Source: Rhopalosiphum padi
Taxonomy: Eukaryota > Arthropoda > Insecta > Hemiptera > Aphididae
Direction of reading: 5' to 3'
NCBI RefSeq assembly: GCF_020882245.1
Contig: NC_083598.1
Span: forward strand, 43,189,858 to 43,253,857
DNA: 64,000 nt
Made by a program: the position numbers and the translations under genes. The notes below the pieces were generated by a model, which ran no database searches, had not been told where the DNA came from, and saw nothing but the letters and a program-made list of their open reading frames with translations. This document shows positions 12,201-24,200 of this stretch, one piece after another; positions within the stretch are counted from its first letter, which is position 1, and each line of letters opens with the position of its first letter.

Positions 12201-15200
12201 ATATTTTGGTAAGTATTTGTTTTTTCTGATACATTGTATAATTGACAAGTTTATATTAATTGAATTTTAAGTTGTCATCCAACCTACTCAATATTATAGT
12301 TTTATATAATTAGTGTGTTTGTAAGTCGTGATTCGTGATTTTAGTCATTTTGTGATCATATAATATAGATATTCCATGAATGATATTCTCACCTACACGC
12401 AAATAATGATTTCTACTGTTGAGTAGGTATAAAACATTGAAAACTGCAGGAAATACTGATAAAAAAACAGAAAACGGAATGTCGGAATATCAGCTTAGTT
12501 TTAAAAACAAAATAAAATCACTTGTAAAAAATAACAATTATACTAAAATTGTTTTATTAATTACTAATTAGAAACTTTATATATTTATTTTTATAGACTA
12601 CCAAGGTAATTACCTATTTAATAGTTTTATATTTTGATTTATTGAAGTTTTCATAATTTTTGTTTCTCCTGGTGAACCTATATTGTAGCGTTGTTTGGAT
12701 AGTTAGGGCGTATTTGTATATAAGTCATACGCAGAAAAGCTTTTCAAATTAAGAAAAGATTGTTTATTTAATACGTATTACAATACAATTAATTAATGAA
12801 TAATACTTAGTACTTACAGCTAAACTTGCATAGATTTTATGCAAAATAAATCAAAATCTGTCTAGATTTCTCTATACTTGAACAATTAAGTCCGCTCTTA
12901 CCTGAAAACAGATCGTTTGCGCACAGACACAATATTAATTTAACAACGGCTGCTGTGATTTTGTGTTGTACTGGCGTACTGCGTAAGCACTATTAAAAAG
13001 TCGGTTTAATTGTTGTTAATACACAAATCGCCGTCGTTTTTTTTATTTATTCCTTTTTTTTTATTTTATTGCGTGGGTGCTAATAGTCATATTTTACTGG
13101 TTATTTCTATTTTACATACGTGTGTGCGAATCGCAACGTTTATATATCATATTATTATTATATTTATTCGGCGTCGCAATTTGTCTCATCTTATTATTGA
13201 TTTATTTCATTGTAATTGTTTATTTATTGTTTGTGAATTTCATTGTAATTGTATATTTATTGTTTGTGAATTTTATTGAATGTATAGGTAGTGGATACAG
13301 CTGGACAGAAGAGCAATGGAACAACAGTGAGTTATTTTTATATTGTTAAGTATTTAATTTATTATTTTATTATTATACATTTATTCTGTTGAGTCAAATC
13401 TTTTCAGTTTTCTTAAATATTCAATTATCCATTGTTGAGCCAGAACTTTTTCTATATTTTACATTAACTATACAAGCTTGCAAGTTCTAATAGTTGTTCT
13501 TATGTTATAACTTATAATTGTGTTATTGTTCCCGGCTTAAACAACAGATATGGTTCAATACTGTGGTGACCGTGATGTGTTAGACGTACATATACACACA
13601 TTGTATACGTATGTCACTTTTCCAGTTTAACGTATGTGCAGTATACTCTTTAATATGGATTTGGAAACTTCTAATATTCGTGAAACACAGCGAAAAAAAC
13701 GATGTTTCAATATCTATATAGTTATAAATTTAGTGAATATCGTATATTAAAGATTCAAATTTTATAGATGTAGGTACCTACTAACTAATAAAAAATGCTT
13801 TGCTCTTGACTCTTGTTAATAAATTAAACAAAATTATAAAAATATCCAATACTCATAGTCAATAGGAGTATAATAGTTGAACAATGACAAGAGAAATCAT
13901 CAGATGTATTATATAGGTAGTGTAGAAAATGATTTGTACATAAAACCAAACAAATTAATACGCCGTGATGAGTTACGAAATACGACGATTATACTTCATA
14001 TTAAAATAAATGTATTATATTTTTATATGACGATAATGTAACGATACAATGGCGATTTATGTATCGATACTTCATTAAAACACTCACATATTTTTAATCA
14101 TGCATTCATGCCTGTTTGAAAAAAGACAGTCTTTAATCTGTGATAGTGATAAAGGAAAATGTCGGTAGTGAAAGTTTCACCATATCTTGCACTTTTTATA
14201 ATCGACATTCTGGCCCATTCGCCATTAAATTCAATTACTTCTAGTGTAGATTTACGTTTCATAAATCCAAATTATTTATCTGTGAGTTACTCAGTTTCCG
14301 TCTGGTACCTACCTGCCACGCATCTCCGAAAACTTTCTAACAGTTAACATAAGTACAATATTAACAATTCTCAAAGATCTGTAGGAATGCAGGATGATGG
14401 TTTTTCCAGCAGTTAACCGTTTTGCCTAATTAGATCCAGTTTTGCCTATAATTACTCAACCGGAAAGGAACCTGCTACCTGCAGGCAGCGGGTAAATACA
14501 TCAGCTACCTTCTGATTGGTCTTCTCAGCACGACTTTCTTTAGCACAATGTCCACAACGTCTTCTTTGGACCAGAAGTATTTATCGTGGAGATCATATTT
14601 TTAATATTAAATGCATCTGCTGTCATAATTGATTTAACGTGTTTTGGTTCAGAAAACGTGTTCTCTGTGTATAATTTCATCTTATGTTTTCAACAGTGTA
14701 CATGTTCTATACTTGCGCAATAAGTAGTTTATGTCGATATGTAGTTTCTTGAATTGAAATAAAAATGTACACAATACAAGACTGCTCTAAATAATTAAAT
14801 ATATAAATGTCTCTTCTATTAAACATAATTATATAGCAAAAGATTTGTTTTTTTTTTTTTATACATCTCAATCCCTATTGTTCGGTATGCGATTATAGTA
14901 GACTGTACGACTATTATGGTAAACTGTGGCTTTGAAATCATTCGGGTCGGAAGACATGGCATTAAGAGGGTGAGAATTGAGTGTCGAAATTTCTAGAAAA
15001 CTCGACTCGATGTAGTACGGTATTTGAGTTCTTCCTGCGTCAGAACCCTGTCTTGAATAATTCGGTATAAAAGTGTTTATGTTGATTTCCCAGCAGCATC
15101 CCATAAACCATCCATGTGGGAGAGGCTGGATTGTTAAGTACCGGCACATTTGATTGTTTACAGAATTTTCGGTGCGAGGTGCGTCTTATCATTATCATAC

Positions 15201-18200
15201 AATACAAACATCTATAGCTTATAATAAATGTATAATAAAATATAATATGATAAATTATATATATTGACATTATATTATTAACAAAATAATATTTTAACTA
15301 ATTTTTGTAGAAGCATACAGTAAGTTAAATTTCAATAGTATTCATATACTTACAAAAGGTTTATCCTAATTAATTTTATTAACTATGAAAATTAATTATT
15401 TAAACCTATATTATGTTTTAGATGACACTACAGGTACGTAATTTATTGGTTTTTATTTGTATTGCGTGTCACGCAATTATATTCTATATTTTTGTGTGGT
15501 GATATACGTGTCTCATAATATATTTTATAAATTTTTATTATCTCCAATAGATAAAAAAAATCAAATATGCTGCGCTTGTGTCATTATAATTTTCTTTTAA
15601 TTTTGTTGAGATTAAAATATTATTACCACCAAAATATTATATCAAATCGTTTAAATTAGTTTTATATATTATACATTAATTGTTCTTTTTCCAGATGCAC
15701 TGAGTATGTACATTTTTGTTTTGTTTTATTTTATTCTGTTCGAGGTTATAAGTTTGTTTTGTGACGTTAATTATTTCGTGCATTAGCGAATAGCTACAAT
15801 GTTAATTTTTACATAATTAGATATCAAGAGTTCAGAAATATTAAAGAATATATTACTCAAGAAAAATACCTATAAATTCTTTAGTTATTTAAAAAGTCTC
15901 CAAACATTTTATTTAAATTTTCATATTTTTTGGAATATAAAAAAAATTATTGATAATGTAAAATTATTTAGGTGTAAACTCGGCCCGGATAAAAATGTTT
16001 TTATATAATTTTCTTATAATATTTTTAAGAACCATTTAGCATTACCCAGAGGACACCACGAGGAGGCGATTCTCATTATCCTCCAAACATTATTTTCATT
16101 TTCGTATTATTATTCAAAGTATGAAAATCGTTATATAACTGTATAATGTATTTATGTAAATTTGTAAGAGTAAAAAGTGTAAAAATATAATGTATAAATC
16201 TATTTTTTTAAGTAAAAAGCCATGTGCTTAACGTATTAACTTACTGATATTTCCTTATTTTTATATTTTGTAAGTGTTCTTTCTAAGAGTTCTCCTTTTT
16301 TTTTTAGTTTTTGTATTCTGAAATTTAAATGGTGCATCTAGGCTGTTGATTTTAATGTACGTTTCTGTTTGTATTTCTTTTAATTTCGCAATGAGGGAAT
16401 ATATATTGGGGTGAATGGAATTGAAACTTGAATTAACATTTTTAGTCTTGGATCATGCAAGTAGATGAATTTTTACTTTTTATGTGCACATGAAATGATT
16501 CACAGGCATTAGTTGTTATTTATTATTTTCAGATTAAATTATGTCGTACTTATTATATTTTATTGGTAAATATTATGGGGCCGAGATTACAACCAACCTT
16601 TTTTATTACCTAAAATTTCCGAGCCGAGTTTACAACAAAAAAGGTAATCGCGGACCCAGTTTACATTTGCCCCTTGAAGGCTTGAAATACGCAAAACAAA
16701 AAGGATAGTATTTTTTAATAATACTCTTAAATAAACATAATAATAAAGATAATATTATCAATATGAAAACCTAAGAATTTAGGTTTTCACCATGAATATT
16801 ATTTATAAATTTAATATTAATAATATTGTGTAATATTAAAATTGTATTAATACTATGATATTATTTACATATTTTTTATAGAAAGAATTGGTAAATATTT
16901 TTAATGTTCATTTAATTACTGCAGGAACGTCATATTTCGGATTTTTTCGGGTGTGCGAGGTATTTTGAAAATTTCACCAGGCCATATACTATGTATATAT
17001 ACATTAGTTTGCTTCCAATTATTTCCATACATTATGGACTGAATCAATGCATCAACACAAATAGTAAAAATCAATTTAAAAACTAAAAAAAATAAAAATT
17101 GTATAGCACAATATTTGTTTATAATTAATGTAATAACATTTTTTAATCATGATTGACAGTATACCAATATTGATAAATGTCAATTTAAAAATTAAAATAT
17201 TTAAAATAGGTATAATTTTATTTTATTCATATTAATAACCGTGCATTATTTCATCAGGCTGCAGGCTAATAAGAACTATTTTAAAAGTAAGGGGTGCAAC
17301 CGCACACCCTGACCTCCCACAAATGACCTCCTGATTTACTGTTTTTATAATTTTTGTTTCTCCTGATGTATATTATAGAGTTGTTTGGATAGTTAGGACG
17401 TATGTCGTATGTATAAAAGTCATACGTAGAAAAACTTTTCAAATTAAAAAAGGTTGTTTATTTAATACGAAAACAATAAATTAACGAATTATACTTAGTA
17501 CAACTAAAAATTTCATAGATTTTATGCAAAATAAATTAGAGTCTATCTAGATTTCTTTTAGATTTCTCTATACTTGTACTCTAGAATCTAGTCTAATTTA
17601 TCCAAGGTGAAAACAAAAGAGGCAATCATTGGCTCAGCTGATTCCAGCCCGAGCAACCGTAGGGCTATTTTGTGTGTATATATACTATAAGTCTATAAAG
17701 TATATATTATTATACAGTATATAATGTGTACACATTAAAAAATTACTTAACAATTATTGTCCGCAGATAATAACAGTACGTATTATTTATTTATTTATTT
17801 TGTATATAATTATGGTATTTAGTGTGAAACATGGCCAAGAATTTTAGATCCTGAATCCAGAATTCTTATGAATTATGTGTTATTAAATTTTTTTTTTTGG
17901 AACCGAAAACTGATTGGTTCGAAAGTACAATGTTAAAACAAATAGGTTCTATCTATTAACTATATGTTAAAATAAATTAGAGATTACCGAAAATTAATAT
18001 CTTATATTTATTGAGTAAAATAATATAATACTAATTCGATAATGCAAATGTGCAATACCTATTATTAATTTATTAAAATACATATAGGCTCCTGTATTAA
18101 ATTTTAGTTTCAGAGTGGATCAATGAATGTAATTGATTTTACAATGCTGTGTGTGTGTGTGTGTGTTTTTACATAATAAATAGTAGATAAAATTCTTCGA

Positions 18201-21200
18201 TTTTTAATTTTGGATGTGCTTTTGAATAGAAAATAGGTTATAGTTTACAGTTTGTACTTCATAATCATTCTTCATAATATTTGTTTAATAACAACTAGTT
18301 GATCCCAGTTTATTATAAATGTATCTATTATTTATAAATTAAATTTTAAAAATTATGTCCTACTGGCTTTTTTAAATCATGATAATTCATAATACATTAT
18401 AAGTTTATGTTTATTTTTTATATTACCTACTTTACCACCAACAATTAGAATAATTTTTTTTTTTTTTAGATGAAATATGTATGTAATTATTATAATTTTT
18501 AAATTAATATTTATTGATATTTTCTACATGGTAAAATAAACTAGAGATTACCAAAAAGTTATAATATCTTATTTTGATTGAGTAAAAATGTAATTCTAAT
18601 TTCATAATACAATATTAACAATTATTGTATTACCAAATTTTACTTCCACGCAATTAAAAAAGTTCTAATTAAAGTTTAAACGAAAAAAAATAATTTAAGA
18701 ACTAAATGGTTATACAGTAGAACTTTTTTATTTCAAGCTGACATAATTATTTTTCACTGTAAAAACTATAAGAAGATATTATAGTTTGAAATGTATGTAA
18801 CTCTCCTAAGGAATTACCGAATATTTTGAAATTCTGATTATTCATATATTTTAATACATTTCAATAGTTATTAATTAGGCATAACTAATTGGTAATGTTA
18901 TTAATTATATTTTTTTAGATGTGATACGTGGTACGTAGATGTTATTAGTATTTTAATTTTATTTGTATGAAATTTCCTTGTCTTCACAATTTTTATATAA
19001 ATCAATAAACGTCGTATATATTGTATATTATTTATTCGTTATTGCTTTTACGATGTAGCTGATTGTAATTTTTGAAAGTTCTGCTTTTGTACACCCTTTG
19101 TCAACATCGACCTTCATCACCTTCTCAATAAATAAGTATTGTTTCTTTTTGTGTGAGTTTTTGGATCATCGCCAAAAATATACGACATTTTCAATGTTTA
19201 TTATGTAGTATTAATATTAAATATAAAGTAATTATTTTAATATAGTTTGATAAATGTTACATCCATTATTATTTCATTTGTAGTACTAAACCTACATGAA
19301 TCGTTCCTGTCTTACAAACGTACAACATTAATATAGCTAATTTGCTATTACATGAAATGTTTTTGAGTTGTTAGCTTTAATATTAGAGAGAATTAACCAA
19401 TGATTAAACTTAAAGGTAGTATCACTAATATCTTTATAATTTATCTCTCGTAGGTCTATTCACTGTTTATTGCCATTTTAAAATTCTTAAGTGAGTTGTA
19501 ATCAGGATTGGTCAAAATTATCAAAAAAATTATCATGATACACATATTTAATGTATCTAGATACAAGATATTTTACCTATGTTGTTACAATATGAATGTT
19601 GAATTTAGTAAAGATATAATCAGGGTTGGGCAGTATCAAAGATACAATTTTATCTTGTATCATGATACATTTTATACTAGAATCATGTATCTTATTAAAG
19701 GCTGCAACCGAGTTGGGTCCCGAATTAAAAATTGCTATACTAGTAAATAGTAATAGACAATAGTTAGGTCCGTGACTTTTCAGCTACTACACTAGTTATG
19801 TCCTTAATACTTTTATATATTTAATTCAAATATACAAATATACATTATATATTATACAATGTATAATATAAATAAAAACAAAATATTGTATAAAATAACC
19901 ACATTAGTATTGGTAATAATTTATAAGATATTAATTTTACGAAATAGAATCAAGTAATTATATTCCTGTACTTTTTTCATTCAGATTGTATTTATAAATT
20001 TTTCTTTTAGTAAAATGTAATTTTTTTTTCATTATTTCTGATTTGCTTATTAATATAATATGTATAAATTTGTACATTTTTGAAAACTTCTAAAAACTGG
20101 TAAATATTTGAATTTGCTGTGTAAAATAACTAAAATATAGAATTAAGATTTAAATTAAATGACATATAAAATAGCAATGCTAATGAGTAATGGTATCAAA
20201 TAAAAGTAGAAATATGACTATATCGTGTTTTCTTGAATAATAATCGGGCACTGACATATTTCATAGATGAAAATACCAGTTTAGTGCTTATCTGTATAAC
20301 TGTAGATAGGACATACGGTCATATAGGATACGGACACTTAAATTTATTTTTATGTTTTTTAAATTATAATTTATAAGATCGTATGGTAGTTTATTTCTAT
20401 AGTTATCGTTAATTTCAGCTCGATTACACCTGGACTATTTTTTTATAAAAATATTATTATTATTATGGTACAAAACATTATTTATTATATTATAATTCAA
20501 AAAAACAACTTGCCACAATTTTTACATTTATTTTAGGTTTTGAGTGACCTGCAATTCGATTTCAATTTTTTTGGTACTATTCAGTACAAATGTTTACAAT
20601 AATAGTACATATCTTGTATTTTTTGGAAAAATAAGATGCATGATTCTAGTATAAAATATATCATGATGCATGATATCTGATACTTTATAATTATACATCA
20701 TAATACTAGATACAATTGTATCTTTGATACTGCCCAACCCAGGTTATAAATGATATAATAATATTTTAAATATTAAAACAAATTAACTCAGATAACTCGC
20801 TTGAAAAATTGTTTGTAAAAAAACGACGAAAGATGACATAATATTCTTGCCTTTAAATTTGATAAAAGGTAAATTTACATTAATATTATAAGGCTAACAA
20901 CACAATGTAAATCTCAAAAATCATTAAATAACTATTTTTTTAAATTTTTTTCGTGGTTTAAATATTTAAATAACTATTATTTAACTTTAACATTATAATT
21001 TTTTAATATTTCAAAATTAAGAAAAAAAATTATTGTTTACAGACTATGAATCAAGTACGTATTATTTCTTTATATTGTATATAAATAATATAATTGTTAC
21101 GAATAGAAAAAGATTACGTGTAAATAAAAACAATTACAATATACTATTAAGTATTAATTATTAAGGAATTTATATTTTACTAAATGGCAAATGCAGTATA

Positions 21201-24200
21201 CACGTTCGTCGCGATAAAATAAGATTAAGTGTTTCGGACGACACCGATGCGCAGACTGACCAGACGATGGGTCTGGACTTGGTCGGGTGCGAGTGCACTC
21301 GCCTTATCTTATTTTATCGCGACGAACGTCGATCGCGATCGACCAATAATTAAGGTATTTTGCATGAGACATATGGTTACAATTATATATTTTGAGGCGA
21401 GAATTTTGATTAATGTGTTTTTTTCATTTTTTTTTTCGTAATGGCTAATGTATGCTTCTATGGTTATATATTTTTAGTATAACATTGAATATAGCTGGTA
21501 AAATTTGTGATCAAAATTAACAAAACAGTAGCCCAAAATGGGAATATCTACCCAGTACCAGTTCTCGGCAATAAATATTTTGTTGTAATCAATCATGAAA
21601 TTATTTGATTTAAATAGAACTATTTGATTCTGAACTACAATATAAAACTAATGGGTTATTACAATCATCAAAAATAATTTTAGATTTATACTTAAGTTTG
21701 TTTTTTAATCGCAATTTAAACAATTTAAAAGAGGACTTTTATACATTTTCAAATTATTGACTGTTAGAACATATTTTTATTGACGTAAATATTTATAAAA
21801 AATAATTACTTAAATCAAAATCTAACAGTTTATTTGTTTATAAATAGCATATATGGCTAATGTAACGACTTGATTCAATTTTCTACTAAAAATTAGCAAA
21901 ACTTTTAAATTGAAGTATATTTCACATTATATAAAATCTATTTAAACACACAATAAATAATATGAAAAACAAGTATTTATTTACAATTTTATACTTTATG
22001 ATATAAATGTATATTGAATATCGTTGTATCAGTATAGGTACCTATTTTATAACTGTGTTTACCATAAAATTAAACAATTTCACATAATATACTATAAAAT
22101 GTCACTATGTCAGTCTATTTAGAAGTAAATTAATGTACACTTTTTCATTTACATATAGAAATTGCAGGTAATGTTGATAAAATTATTAGATTGACATTAT
22201 ACTTAAAAACATTCCAATCTTATAAAATTCTTTTATAAAATAAGATGTGGATTTTTTTTAATTTCAAGCATTTTTGTGAAAAAAATTAATGAAACCGAAT
22301 TTATAATATTTAAATATATTAATTTAAAATACTTTTAAATACCATAAAAATACTTCTACAATAAGTATTTAAATACAATAGTATTCAAATATTTTACAAG
22401 ACTGCATCCATTATTAACAACTGTAATTGCTTTTTTTTAGGGAATGGCAGTATTTGTAAGTAAATATTATTATTATTTTCTAATTTTATTTGTATGAAAT
22501 TTCATTATTGAAAACATTTTTTTAAAATAATTTCCAATAGAAGAAAACATCATATTTTTGAAAAAAAATTATATTTTTCATTAATACATTATATTACATT
22601 ACTTTTTTTTAATGACAACATATTTATTTTAAATTCTGAAGCACAATATTTTTTGAAGCATTTCAAATTAAATCAAAAAATTATAAAATATGCATTAAAA
22701 CAAATAAATCTTGAAAATTCTAGTATGTGTAGTAGAAAAAACCTAAAATATATAGGTACGCTAAAAATTTTTAAATTTTAAATCCTTGTTTTAAAAAAGA
22801 AATATGTATTAAATCCAGTTTAACTTATATTATATTTCTTAAAGAAATATATATTTATATATTAATGTATTAATACTCCTAAAAAATTTTACTTCAGAAT
22901 GTGAAATTAAAAATGTATAACGTCATTCAAAGAAGTTAAAACTTAAAAATTATCATTTTTAGAGATGTTGTTTTTTAATTCAACTGGAAATTAAGTAAAA
23001 AAAATATATTCTACAAAATCCTTAAAAAATTTTGAAATAATGAGTATTGTTCGATAAAAGAATCACTTAGTATAATATTAAATAAAGAATGTAGCATGTA
23101 CGTATTTAAAAATTAATTAAAATTGATTATTCACAGGTCTAGATGGTACGTGTTATTTTTTTATTTTGTATATAATAATATGATATATTGTGTGAAATAT
23201 GGTCTACAATTTTTGATTTTCAAAAGAAAATTTTAAAGAATATGCGTGTTATTTTATTTTTAGGAATAGTAAAAATAATTCTATATTCTAAAAAAGTTTT
23301 TTTTATTGTTCAGCTCTAATAACAGTAGCTTTAAACTCTGTCTCAAAAAAAAAATAATCAGTCATTCGACCAATTGTGATCCAAAACCGTATATTTCTCA
23401 CCAACAATCAGAACTTGGGGTGCGGTCCCCAAATTATATATAATAATATTAGTATTAGGAATATTAGTCAAAATGTTTGTAGTTTGTACGTTGTCTTCAG
23501 GAAACGTCAGCTAGCAAGGTAGGGGAAACTGGCGTCAAAGCCAAGTTTGGCTGCAGGAGCGGTCAGATGATAGCACAATTACTGATAATTATCTTTTGAC
23601 ACAGGCCACAGGGTAAATTCATACGTGTTAATATATCTATAAAAGCAACTTGATGATTGCTAGTTTATTTAAAAAATGTATCCATTATCTAGAAATTAAA
23701 ACTAACAGTTTAATCAAAACCTATAAGTCACTAAATGTATAAAATGAACTCCTATTAACAATTTTGAAATCACGATAATTAATAAAATATATTTATTGTA
23801 TTTTTATTTATATTACTTTATCACTCGCAATTAAAAATTATAATAACTATTTTTTTGTAGAAAAAAAATTAAGTAAGTATTATATTTTTCAAATTAATAT
23901 TTAATTAGTTAACCAAATGATGCTTCTAAACTACAGTATTAAAACATTTAAAACCAATATGTTCCATCTACATCATAAAATAAATTAGAGATTACGAAAC
24001 AGTTATTTCAAATTAAATTAATTGCGTAAAAATGTAATAGGTACCTACTTATTTGATGGTTCAATATTATAAATGTTGCAATATCAAATTGTAAAGACCA
24101 AACAATTTCTAACCAATTGAAAAAAATAATGTGGTTTATAACATTTTTTTTATTTACTCTAAAAGATGGTATGATAGTTTGAAATTTAAGTAGTTCTTCT

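Noticed and set aside
13010..13349. Overlapping plus-strand frames rich in Ile, Leu, Phe and Tyr
   Set aside because: They consist of AT-rich low-complexity sequence (ttgtttgtgaatttcattgt repeated) and overlap micro-exon 9 in other frames.
13548..13565. An 18-nt phase-1 exon candidate encoding MVQYC
   Set aside because: The donor gtgacc is poor and the acceptor lacks a good pyrimidine tract. It would add a Cys, so cDNA should be examined here.
14341..14355. 9-nt candidate exon (ttaacataa) after ctaacag
   Set aside because: Weak donor (gtacaa) in a repeat-like region. Such matches arise by chance in AT-rich DNA.
18114..18128. A 15-nt phase-1 exon candidate (cag acceptor, gtaatt donor) in triplet A
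   Set aside because: The sequence around it (tgagtgga, gattttacaatg) also occurs in the dispersed repeat at 60.27 kb, so it is probably transposon-derived. Leaving it out does not change the frame.
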